NCBI GenBank assembly: GCA_037127315.1
Contig: JBBBDQ010000350.1
Coordinates: 859,501-923,500, forward strand
Reading direction: 5' to 3'
DNA length: 64,000 nucleotides
Source of the DNA: Ascarosepion bandense
Lineage: Eukaryota > Mollusca > Cephalopoda > Sepiida > Sepiidae
In this document: piece by piece, positions 32,139 through 42,091 of the stretch
Layout of the letters: each line of letters starts with the position of its first letter
Position numbering within the stretch: position 1 is the first letter of the stretch
Program-made: the position numbers and the translations under genes
The notes under the pieces: generated by a model
What the model was told of the DNA's origin: nothing
Seen by the model: only the letters and a program-made list of their open reading frames with translations
Databases searched by the model: none

Positions 32139-32177
<39 letters not shown>

Positions 32178-32280
32178 AGGGTTTCATTAAAATTGACAGG
32201 CAAGGTAGTATGCTTAAGTTTTTTTATGTGATCTTATGATTTTTGTCTTTATATAAATTAATATATAAATTGTCCTCATG

Positions 32281-32312
32281 TTCGAGCGCTTTCGGCTATA
32301 CTTTTAGCCATT
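32281..32312 (-). ncRNA. Hammerhead-like remnant in Penelope 3' part (minus)
   Basis: The minus strand reads ATGGCTAAAAGTATAGCC then GAAAGCGCTC: a perfect GGCT/AGCC stem followed by GAAA. The CTGANGA box is decayed. The plus copy at 36957-36995 shares it. Confidence 0.35.
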
Positions 32313-32449
32313 GTTTTTATGGCAAATGTTATTTACCGTGTAACAGAAGGTATGTGTTATGTATGTTGTAGAGCAGTGTGTATGTGTTATGTAAGCATGT
32401 TGTCTAGCGTGTACGTAGTTGATATTGAATGTTGGGTTTTTCTTTTTAA

Positions 32450-32646
32450 CCCTCTAGGGCCATTCGTATCATATTTGATACAGTATGAATACAAGCCTTG
32501 AAAGAAATATTTTCCTGAAAAATTTTTTAAGAGAAATATTTTATAAATTTCAAATGAAAGCAGTACTGACTGCTCAGTCAATGAATACCAAATGTTTCCT
32601 TATAGGGAAATACTGTATCAAATATGATACGAATGGCCCTAGAGGG
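32450..32646. mobile_element. piggyBac-like MITE
   Basis: TTAA at 32446-32449 and 32647-32650 flank inverted ends CCCTCTAGGGCCATTCGTAT continuing CATATTTGATACAGTAT. 197 bp, no transposase. It lies within the minus Penelope-like element. Confidence 0.8.
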
Positions 32647-32650
32647 TTAA

Positions 32651-32735
32651 GTAGTAATTAGTGGGGGATCTGTTTATTACTTCATAACAATATAGAACTG
32701 ATCCCCCACTTTATGACACGGATGGCCCTAGAGGG
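32651..32735. mobile_element. Second, partial piggyBac-like MITE
   Basis: The right end reads AGTGGGGGATCAG...GACACGGATGGCCCTAGAGGG when assembled with its inverted inner block (GTGGGGGATC / GATCCCCCAC), then TTAA at 32736-32739. It shares GGCCCTAGAGGG with its neighbour, but its left end is lost. It is tandem with the first MITE across one TTAA. Confidence 0.6.
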
Positions 32736-32910
32736 TTAACAATAATGCCTCCATTATTTTTAGGTTCTTTTTTTTTTTTTTTTCCATGTTGATGATGCTA
32801 TTATATTTGCGTTGTCAACAAGTATGTTAAAGATAAGGTTTGGTAGGCATCCGCGTGTGTTTAAAAAAAAAAGATAGAACTGAGCTCCGTTCAGAGAGAT
32901 GCAGCGTGAG

Positions 32911-33183
32911 TCATCGAGTCAATTTGGTAATTGTATGACCGATATAATTATTTAGGAAATTAGAATCAAGAATACAGTTTTTCAAGGTACATGTGAATTC
33001 GTAAATAATATTGGTTCGTTGTAGTTTGAACCTTGCGGGTGAATTTCTATTTTTGATGTTAGGCGTTTTAAATTTTGTATCATAGATGATTAATTTAACT
33101 TTTTTGTTTAATTCGACGGGAGTTACGTATTTTCGGGTGATGTTTTGCAGCGAAGACTCGTCCTGTTTATAATTGCTAAGCAT
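32911..33183 (-). pseudogene. Penelope-like GIY-YIG region
   Basis: NNYIGHTITKLTR near the C-terminal end, preceded by a Cys-containing TNIIYEFTCTLKNC segment, matches the entry to the GIY-YIG nuclease of Penelope-like elements. The frame stops there, so the catalytic remainder is lost or shifted. Confidence 0.65.
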
Positions 33184-35164
33184 TTGGTTTTGTAGAAAAT
33201 ATTAATATTATTGTTATTAGCGATATGTTTACTGTTATTAGTCAATTTGATAAAAAGAAAATGTCTAATATGGTAGTGAACCAAATAATTTGGTAAAATG
33301 TTGAAGTTTTTGTTTTGAGTTATGAAGTTCTTTGAAGAAAAGCGAACGAGAAAATGAATTCTCGTTCGATCTCGTAAAGAATTTTTTAATAACACCAATT
33401 TTATATATAAGAAGCCATTAACTAGTGAAATTAAAGCGACAAGAATGTTTACTTGTGTTTTTTTAATATATATATATAGATATATATATATATAGAGAGA
33501 GAAATGACGAAAGTATTATTACGAAACTACACAAGGATGTCTAAGAAAGGGAGATGATTTTTTTTCTAAGCTCATATGTGTAGTGGACGAAGCGTCCACT
33601 TAGTAATTTATGTTTATGAGTCGACTCGACGCAACCTTAGTCATGGTTTGAAGCAGGTTTTAAGAAAGAACAAAAAGGCGAAAGTAACCAGAAAAACAAT
33701 GTATTGACAAAGGTTACATGGGGTTGAGAGAGCATGCATAAGAAAGTGAAAAGGAAAGAGTCATTCCCCTTCGTCTGTTCGTAGAAACAAAATAAGATGT
33801 ATGAAGTTTTTTCTCTAGCTGAAAGAAAGGTTTGTAACAATTGTTAAGATTATCGTAAAGAGTTCAAAGTTCAAATCCTTGATGAAGAAAGTCAGACAGA
33901 AGACAAAGTTCTGTGTCTGTGTGTGCGTTGAGTAGAGAGAGAGAGAGAGAGAGACTTACATGCGAATGTAGCAGTCTTAGTCAGTCTGTGGATTTCTACT
34001 GACGAAGGTTGGAAAAATTGTGAATTTATGTGTAGAAAGTTATTTTATGTAAGGTCCAGTTTGAATGAAAGTTAATGTGCATAGTGTTAATGTCGGTGAG
34101 AAGAAAAATAAAAAAAATTTGCGCCACTAATTGCTACCCGCAATTAGTGCGCGTGTATTTGTGTGAGTTAGGGAGACATGTCTGCTCTTGTCCCGGGACG
34201 AAATCCTAACTGCTGTACCACGTGATGTTTTCCGCTTTTATTAGCATCGTTTTGGCGGGAACCAGTCATCACGTGGACAGCGAGTGACCATATGTGTGTG
34301 TATGTGTGTGTGTGTGGGTGTCAATGTATGAAACCCCACATATGTAAAGTTGAGGATGGAATTTTTTCAAATGCAGATTTGAGATTATCGATTTTGTTTA
34401 TGTTCTCAGCAAAAATGAAAATGTCATCTATGTAGCAGACGTATAATCTTTTTTTAAAACTGTGTTTTCTACATGCGACACGTAAAAGTTAGAGAAGCAT
34501 GGACCAAGAGTGTTTCTCATACTTACTTCGTTAGTTTGCGTGTAAATGTGGCCTTCATGGTCGTAAAAAAGAGCCTAAGTAGTGCAAGAGTTTTTGAGAG
34601 TATTAGGATCGATAACTATAGGTGGAATTGAAGTATGTTGAACTGAAGGGTTGTGGATTTAAATATTTAAAGGAATTCGAGGGTGGACTTGATGTTATAA
34701 TTAGTAGGTAAGTATGCAATGATAATATCGTTCAGAAATTTGGACAATTTGTATATGGCGGTAGAATGTGATTGTGGTTAAATTAGATTCCCACAAGAAA
34801 TTACAGCTCTTCTTAGATGGTTCAAAATACACACCACTAAATAAGAACCCCACCTCCCGAATCTCTAAAAACATATGTTAATAAACTCATGGCAGCTAAT
34901 AATAGAATCTTTGAAAATCAGCAAAATTATAAACAATTATCAACCTGAATATTTTTATGATAACGTTAAAATACACAAAACCGGATACCCCCTTAGGCCT
35001 ATAATTTCTCAGATCCCTACCCCCATATACTAATAGTCTAAATTCTTGAATGATACTATCATCTCACACCTACCTACTAATTATAGCATCAATTCCTTCA
35101 AATTCTTAAATCTACAACCTCAAACCAAGGCACCCTCGCGTCTCTCGGCGTTGAATACTTATTC

Positions 35165-35445
35165 ACTAACGTTCTTATTCTTCTATGTGCCCTGTCCTTT
35201 CAAGACGTAAGCGATCATGACTTTCCACGTTTCCCTATCCCTGGTGGTTATCCGCTGCCTTCCTCTGTCTCTTTTTCCCCTCTATCTGGCCTGTCAGTAT
35301 CAGGTTCTTCCTCATTGCATGTCCCAGGAACTTCAGTTGTCTCTTCCTGATGCTCACTATTAATTTTATTTTCATTTCCATTCTTTCCAAAACCTCATCA
35401 TTGCTCACATTCTCGGTCCATGATATCCGCAGCATCCTTCTGTTG
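35165..35445 (-). mobile_element. RTE LINE 3' fragment
   Basis: Minus strand encodes KRQLKFLGHAMRKNLILTGQ and the same 3' end as the RTE copy at 17950-21172. It has a ~60 bp deletion and sits within the plus Penelope-like element. Confidence 0.75.
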
Positions 35446-35599
35446 CAGTTGCTAAAAGCATTGACATAATCATTAACTCTGTATATAAACATCCTCACAC
35501 TTTTCATCACTTCTCTATATGAAAAACAAAAGACCACAAGTAAAAATTCTTATCATCACCCTAATTTCACTAGTTAATGACTTCTTAGGTATAAAATTG

Positions 35600-35940
35600 A
35601 TGTTATTAAAAATTTCTCCAACTCTCTCTCTCTCTATTCTCCAACTCTCTCTCTCTCTATTCTCCAACTCTCTCTCTCTATTCTCCAACTCTCTCTCTTC
35701 TCCAATCTCTCTCTCTCTCTATTCTCCAACTCTCTCTCTCTCTTCTCTCTCTCTCTTCTCCAACTCTCTCTCTTCTCCAACTCTCTCTCTCTCTCTCTAT
35801 TCTCCCTCCTTCTACATTGTTCTTACTTTTCCTTTATTTTTTTTTATTTTAGCGAATCTTTTATTCTCATTCATGCAAACCCTTTCTCCCTTAATCTGTC
35901 CTTTACATTTTTTGGCTCTTGTAAATCATGTTTTTTTTCT
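35600..35940. repeat. CT-rich minisatellite with conserved right flank
   Basis: Units of ATTCTCCAACTCTCTCTCTC vary in length to 35815. The right flank (TACATTGTTCTTACTTTTCC ... CTTGTAAATCATGTTTTT) is shared with 38320-38460, so array and flank move or amplify together. Confidence 0.7.
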
Positions 35941-36324
35941 CGATCGCCTTTCTTCAAAGAACTACATAACTCGAAACAAACACTTGTCAAGAACAGATTC
36001 CAAATTATTTGGTTGACTTCCACATTAAACAATTTTATCAAACTTGACCAATAACAAAGTAAACTGATAACAATAACATTTTCTACAAAAACCAAATGCA
36101 TAGCAATTACAAACAGGACGAAATTTCGCAACTCTCGTCGAATTAAACAAAAAAATTAAATTAATCATCAATTATGCGAAATTTAAAACGACTAACCTTA
36201 TCATAAAAAACAATTCACCCCAAGACCCAAAACTACAACGAACCAATATTATTTACGAATTCACATGTCCTTTGAAGAACTGTGTTTTTTTTATCCTAAT
36301 TTTCTAAATAATGATATCAGCTAT

Positions 36325-36623
36325 CAGTCAAGTAAGTGCCATACGTGATACACGCCTTGGGCGATCTTGTCACGAAAGCGACATGACTGACTAGGCAGAT
36401 TATCCCGTAGTAAGTTTCCATTGCTTTCTACGGTAGACTGGTTGCCAGCCAAGGCTATAGAACCCAATCTGTCCTATTATTTACCCCATAATTGGAAGGA
36501 AGAGACGGATTAATACCTTTCCTAAGAGTATTTGTGCGTAAGTGAATGCAAGGAATTCAACTGGAATTTGAACTCGACACCCCAATTTGATGTTCTGGGT
36601 CGATATCCACTGCACCACAGCAC
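36325..36623 (-). mobile_element. tRNA-derived SINE inside a Penelope nuclease domain
   Basis: A near-complete family member. ATATCAGCTAT (36314-36324) and ATATCGACTAT (36624-36634) bracket it, an 11-bp target duplication with two differences. The coding sequence of the GIY-YIG domain resumes directly after it. Confidence 0.85.
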
Positions 36624-36956
36624 ATATCGACTATACAACTACGAAGCTGACTAGAATACTCACGCTGTCTCTCTCTGAACGGAACTCAATTCGATCTCAT
36701 TTAAACACACACGGAAACCTACCTGAATTTATCCCTAGCATGGTTGTTGATAACACAAATGTAATAGTATCATCCGCATGCAAAAAAAAACTCTAAAAAT
36801 AATGGAAGCTTTGATAAAAATAAAAACCCAACACTCAATAATATCAACTACGAACACGCTAGCAACATGCTGACCATGTTCAGTACGTAACAGATACACC
36901 CTACTCTACAACGTGCATAGCACTACATACATTCTGTTACACGTAAAATAACATTT

Positions 36957-36995
36957 CCCCTTGAAAATGGCTAAAAGTATAGCCGAAAGCGCTCG
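36957..36995 (+). ncRNA. Hammerhead-like remnant in Penelope 3' part (plus)
   Basis: CCTTGAAAATGGCTAAAAG, then TATAGCC, then GAAAGCGCTCGG: a GGCT/AGCC stem and GAAA with a degraded CTGANGA box. Confidence 0.35.
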
Positions 36996-37344
36996 GATAA
37001 ATAAAAACAATGGGACAATTTTTACATAAATTAGGTTCTCAAAAGAAAAAATCATGAGATCACAGCACAAAATTACATAAAATTTAACCATACCGCCTTG
37101 TCTGTCATTTTTAATGAAACCTCCATAAAACAGAGATTGCCTCCCAAATTAACGATCTATATATAATATATATACACATACACAGGTTTACACTATATAA
37201 GAGAGTTGTCGGGATCGGATAAAAGTTCTCTTATATTCAGGTTTGGTCTATTTTATATACATTATCACAGACTCTAATTTGGGACCAGAGAATTTCTCTC
37301 TTATATCCGGGTCTCACTATATATATATATTTAGTATATCGAGG

Positions 37345-37539
37345 CAGCAAGTAATTTTCTAGACATATGCTATTAAATATAAGAGACAATGAATGTCTAT
37401 TATGTTTAATCATGAGCCGTTCTAAACGTCGTATTTTTGCTTTAATTTCAGTTGAAAATAAAGACAAAAATTCTCCAACGGCTCATGATTAAACATAATA
37501 GACATTCATTGTCTCTTATATTTAATAGCATATGTCTAG

Positions 37540-37543
<4 letters not shown>
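37345..37543. repeat. Perfect 67-bp inverted repeat with 55-bp spacer
   Basis: Left arm 37355-37421 begins TTTTCTAGACATATGCTATT and right arm 37477-37543 is its exact inverse. The left arm plus spacer is the inverse of a single unit at 7098-7232, so the right arm is an added copy. Confidence 0.85.

Positions 37544-37592
<49 letters not shown>
37541..37592. repeat. (TA)n microsatellite
   Basis: TA run of about 24 units directly after the inverted repeat, followed by a GT run. Confidence 0.9.
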
Positions 37593-38089
37593 GTGTGTGT
37601 GTGTGTGCGTGCGAGAGACTAAAATTGCCTTTCTATCCGTGAGCCACTTCTCTCTCCGACTTAATAGCATTTCTTTTTCTCATTCGCTTGTTTGGAGTTC
37701 AATACAAATAATAAAAAAAAAATCAGGGTGCTATTTCTTGACATCACATACGAGTTGAGTTTTTAATAACGATCTGTGTCGACCAGAAAAGCTAGGCATT
37801 GCCATCCGTGTAACCAAGCGGACACCACTTTCGTCATCTTAAAGTGAAGCTAAATGTGCATTTTGTCGGCAGTGGGGGTGGTAGCTTTTAATGGCCCTGG
37901 AGACTGAAGACGTTTAACGCTTGTTGAATGACATTCAAAAGATTTATACTCAACTGAAAAGAAACCGTGAAGCTTTGTTTGGCATTAAGGTCGCGTGTGA
38001 AATGACGCGATCATAAAACGAACTGACGAGTGAAAGCGGCTTTGCTAATGGGGAGAGTCGGGAAATATTTTTCATAGCTGAACCTGCTC
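37593..38089. other. Unrecognised spacer
   Basis: No gene recognised. Confidence 0.5.
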
Positions 38090-38460
38090 CGCTTCCTCTC
38101 TCTACTCTCCCTATCCCTCTCTCTACTCTCCCTATCCCTCTCTTCTCTCTATACTCTCTCTCTCTCTCTACCCTCTCTCTACTCTCCCTATCCCTCTCTC
38201 TACTCTTCCTATCCCTCTCTCTACTCTTCCTATCCCTCTCTCTACTCTCCCTATCCCTCTCTCTCCTCTCTCTATTCTCTCTCCTCTCTCTATTCTCTCT
38301 CTACTCTCTCTACTCTCCCTCCTTGTACATTGTTCTTACTTTTCCTTCTTTATTTTTATTTTTTTTTATTTTAGCGAATCTTTTATTCTCATTCATACAC
38401 TTTCTCCCTTAATCTGTCCTTTTACATTTTTTGGCTCTTGTAAATCATGTTTTTGACAAA
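38090..38460. repeat. CT-rich minisatellite, second locus
   Basis: Units of ACTCTCCCTATCCCTCTCTC to 38320, then the same ~140 bp right flank as 35815-35940. Confidence 0.75.
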
Positions 38461-39110
38461 AAAGTCCATTTACTGAGTCGTGAAGCCAATGTTTCTGGCT
38501 GGAAAAAACTAATTCAAGCTTACACTCTCTCTAACGTAGAAATACACACACACACACACACCCGTGCACTCATACAATTACTTAAATACCCTGACAAATT
38601 ATAATTTCTGCACATGCAATGTTGCTAACCATCTTGCAGAGTCAGTTTCATTAGTACGATAATGAGTTAGTTTGATAAAATGTTCAACGTGTTCGGTCAA
38701 ATTGTAATATTTCTATCGGTGCACAACCTTTCTCCGAGATAAAACGGTTACACATACTGAAATAATGTTCACTGTGGTAAAAGAATTCGATGCAAGGATC
38801 CGCTACAGAGATAAAAACATAGTTTTTTTTTTCTTTTTTGGTTAGAGCTATGTATGATTGATCGGATTGTGCACTTTTAAGAGGCTGAATGTTGTTAGAC
38901 AATTACTTCATATATTGAATGTGATGTGTCAAAGATATATCAATATTTGAACGTTATTCAAATATTTTAGGCACTCCCATGGATTTTCTAAAAACAAAAT
39001 AAAAACGAAAAATGAATTGTAAATAAATTAAATGCCATCTTTGAACTTAGATTTTGGTTCTATTTAAAGATAATAGTCTCAAGCTAATCCGAATTAAAAG
39101 AAAAAAGTCT
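38461..39110. other. Unrecognised AT-rich spacer
   Basis: Nothing recognised. A short CA run lies at 38544-38560. Confidence 0.5.
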
Positions 39111-39235
39111 ATGTACCGTTTCCCTTCAGGACGTAGGCGATCATGGCTTTCAACATCTCCTTACCCCTAGTGGCTCTTAGCTCGCGTTCTCCTGTTATCC
39201 CACCCAAAGTCCGCTCTGCCATCCACTTAAGCTCG
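39111..39235 (-). mobile_element. RTE LINE 3'-end fragment
   Basis: CAGGACGTAGGCGATCATGG and the TGGCTCTTAGCTCGCGTTCT segment match the last ~120 bp of the RTE copy (inverse). Confidence 0.65.
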
Positions 39236-40044
39236 TCAAGGCATTTTTAAAACCTTGACACGTTTTTTCGTCACTCATCTACACGCCATTGTATGCAAAC
39301 AATACGTTTAAAAATCTATTTAAAATCCAGAATGTGTTCTCGTGTTTCAAATTATATAAAAAAATTAAGGATTAAATGAATTTTCTAAAAGTAATGCTTA
39401 CATTAATTTAAAACAGAATTAAAATAACGTTTTATTTATGCACAGCAGCGTATAAGAACAAAATATCAAACAAAAATTGTAATTCTACACCTGTCCTAAA
39501 AAAAAAAAGTGCGCGAAAAATTAAGAAATACGGAAGACCAACAGAACAATAATCAAATTATCTTTAACTAGAAACTTTAAAAATTCGATTTTTATTTATA
39601 GGCTTTTAAATTTTACACCTTAAAATTTATTTATTATACAAAATCTCTACCAAAGCCAATGCAAAGTGTAAATGTAATTTGCGTTAGATTAACGTGAAAA
39701 GAAATATATTTATTCTATGATTGCAGTAGGTGCTTTTATGCGAATGAAATTTTTTCTTGATGTCGATGGAAAAAAAATTATGCTGCAAAAAATAAGACAA
39801 AGATTTGTTTGAAAATAATAAAAACTTAAAGTAAAAACTTACGTTTAATTACTTTAGTATCGGTTCTTGTATTCAAGAATCTATCAATAAATGAAGGGAA
39901 ACAGACGTGAAGAAAAACAGCCATAGCGATGGATCGGAAAACAGTACATTCAAAATACAAAAATTAACTTAATGAAAGATACGAAATTAGATAAATATCA
40001 TAATACTCTTCCGATATTGAACAATAGTCAAAGTGAGTTATCAA
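39236..40044. other. Unrecognised AT-rich spacer
   Basis: No gene or repeat recognised. Confidence 0.5.
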
Positions 40045-40190
40045 AATTTTCTTTTCTCGTGCTTCCCGCCTGTGGAACTCCCTTCCATATACTTGCTTTC
40101 CTGACGGCTACAACCCCCAGGAATTTAAATGCAAAGTCAATTCTCATCTCTTACCTACTTAACTCTACCTCTTTCTAAATCTGGCCCTGT
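40045..40190 (+). mobile_element. CR1/jockey-like LINE, last codons
   Basis: Plus strand decodes to LWNSLPYTCFPDGYNPQEFK and KVNSHLL, the family's protein end. Its 3' tail is replaced by the 5' edge of the I/Nimb-type LINE. Confidence 0.65.
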
Positions 40191-40220
40191 TGAATACGCC
40201 ATACTGTTGAATACGCCATA

Positions 40221-40264
40221 CAGAATACGCCAACTGCCCTGCAGGGGGCAGTTGGCGTATTCTG
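40221..40264. repeat. Perfect 19-bp-arm hairpin at LINE 5' edge
   Basis: CAGAATACGCCAACTGCCC, loop TGCAGG, then the exact inverse. AATACGCCATA also occurs twice just upstream. It lies at or near the 5' boundary of the I/Nimb-type LINE. Confidence 0.8.
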
Positions 40265-40708
40265 ATGCCCCACCAACTGCCCCCTGCAGAGGGTAAAAGT
40301 CCCTCAATGGGGCCACCTGTTGGCCGTGGATGGCAACCCGTGACGCCTGGGGACGGGATGCTGGAGGTTGAGCAGGTTGAGACAAAGGTTGTTACTAACC
40401 TGCAACACACCACTTTGGCTCTTACCTGGGCTAGACGGGCGGTCGGAGAGGCCCGATCCGATCAACCGGCAGGTCATGTCAAGCACTAAATCACTTACGA
40501 AACACGAAAATACACTCACGCTCTCCACATCAGATAATGAACTGATTTAGTAAGCGGTGGTTGAAGGGTCAATCAACTTGATGGAATTAATATCGACACG
40601 GCTGAAACCCTTAAGTTTACTAAAAGAGGCTACTAAATTAAGATTTCAGTTTTTAGCAAACGAAAGAAACCTTCCATCAAGATAGAGTATACTGCTCCTG
40701 TTCTTGTT

Positions 40709-41862
40709 GTGTTGGGGCGAATGGGTTTCACCCCACACCCGAAAAAATACACTTTTCATTTAGGACTGCGAGGCGGGTGGGGAGTAGGAGTGATGAAAAA
40801 AACCATTAAATGGAATATGTTCACAATAAAGCCTAAAAAAAGAAACTACTCTAATGTCTCTGGTGCATCCAGCTCAGATGCAGAACACGAGATTAAACCA
40901 AAAAATCCAAATCTTCCACTATATATGGTAATTGAAGCAACTGAAGGAGGACCTATGACAAAGCTTTCTCCATTCAGAATTGAAAAAATTCTTTCCAAAA
41001 ATATCAGACCAAAAATGGTCAAAAAACTAAACAACGGGACTCTTTTGTTAGAAATAACTAACCAAAAACAAGCAGAATAAATCTTCAAATGAAAATACAT
41101 TGACAATATGAAAATCAAAACCTACATTCATAAGACATTAAATACAAGCAAAGGACTACTCAAAAGCTCTGAACTATCACTATGCACCTTAGAAGAGATC
41201 AAAACTAATCTCAAAAATCAAGATGTGATAGATGTACGAAGAATACAAATTAAAAAAAAAAACAGGAGAAACCATAAATACAAATACATACATCCTGACC
41301 TTTGATTCACCCAAAATCCCAAATAAAATCCAAATAGGATATCAAAAACTAAACATGGAACTTTATATACCAAACCCTCTCAGATGTCACAATTGCCAAA
41401 GTTATGGACACCCCCATGACCGGTGTACTCGCCCACCAGTATGCATGAGGTGCAGAGATAAAAACACACATACAGACTGCAAAAACAAACCAAGATGTGC
41501 AAATTGCCTAGGAGACCATGAGGCAAACTCAAAAGAGTGTAACATACGAAAAAAATCAAAAAATCTCCAAAATAAAATATACTAAAGATATAACCTTTCA
41601 AGAAGCACGCAAACTAACAAAAATTATCATATGTGCTGATATAACAAAAAAAAAAAACAAATTGAATATCAACGAAACAAATCACCGCACGTGTAAAATA
41701 AACCCAACCAACATCCAAATGGAAGAGATCTCGAAACTCCTCAATGAAATGAAGGGACTACTAGAAGGATTTAAGAAAACTTTGAATCAAATAAACACTG
41801 AAAACAAAGCCAACCTAATAAAGACTAAAAGTACAGCAGAACAGAGCTCTCAAATACAATAA
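40709..41862 (+). pseudogene. LINE ORF1 (gag-like, three zinc knuckles)
   Basis: An N-terminal basic and Ser-rich part (40800-41080) leads, after frameshifts, to three consecutive Cys/His knuckles at about 41377-41540: CHNCQSYGHPHDRC, CMRCRDKNTHTDC and CANCLGDHEANSKEC. Such ORF1 proteins coat the LINE RNA in the cytoplasm. The knuckle Cys and His residues are all intact although the frame is broken at about 41081 and 41230. A Lys-rich coiled-coil-like segment (41700-41860) follows. Confidence 0.7.
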
Positions 41863-42091
41863 AAAATCTACAAAACCTCAAAGCTCGGTAATACCTACAG
41901 AAACACCTACAGAATCAAAAGGACACACAAAAAACCACTCATGAAACAAAAGTAACAGAATATATGTCCACCAAACAAGAACTTAAAACCAAAAAAGGAA
42001 AAGTCAAATCTCATTCACCTTCCAAAACAAGGATCTTAACACAAAACAGATTTGAGGCAATGGATACAGAAAAACATAGAAGTGACACCCA

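Larger units (their letters stand above)
31577..32145. repeat. ~570 bp inverted repeat carrying a tRNA-like sequence in each arm
   Basis: The left arm starts near ATTATTTTGAACATTATTTT and the right arm ends with its inverse. TTTTTACCGATACTCGTA occurs at about 31600 and 31852 (plus) and 32103 (inverted), each followed by GTAGAT and TTTTTTAATTAAACAGTA. Each arm includes a tRNA-like sequence in opposite orientation, so the two face each other. The arms are close to identical. A TA array lies on the right. Confidence 0.8.
32172..34800 (-). mobile_element. Penelope-like element, minus copy
   Basis: Minus-strand order: reverse transcriptase part with CYIDDIFIFAEN (34402-34445), then a spacer, then a GIY-YIG-type C-terminal region (33183-32911), then a 3' part with a hammerhead-like motif (32281-32312) ending near 32172. 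It faces a related plus copy at 34815-37125 head to head. piggyBac-like MITEs interrupt the 3' part at 32450-32735. Frames are broken. Confidence 0.7.
34815..37125 (+). mobile_element. Penelope-like element, plus copy with three later inserts
   Basis: The RT segment VKIHKTGYPLRPIIS lies at 34960-35010. The GIY-YIG entry (QRTNIIYEFTCPLKNC) is at 36236-36285 and its continuation (TTTKLTRILTLSLSER, then IRSHLNTHGNLPEFIP) at 36637-36750. The 3' end (36940-37125) matches the far end of the minus copy. Inserts: an RTE fragment (35165-35445), a CT minisatellite block (35600-35940) and a SINE (36325-36623) in the nuclease domain. Confidence 0.7.

Noticed and set aside
33935..33953. CRISPR-like or regulatory repeat (GA run)
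   Set aside because: Plain (GA)n microsatellite in animal DNA.
34141..34330. Possible exon or ribozyme near the CACGTGATG repeats
   Set aside because: No splice-site, coding or fold evidence beyond short inverted words.
35519..36016. 165-codon Ser/Leu frame
   Set aside because: Product of the CT-rich minisatellite and the decayed Penelope-like element.
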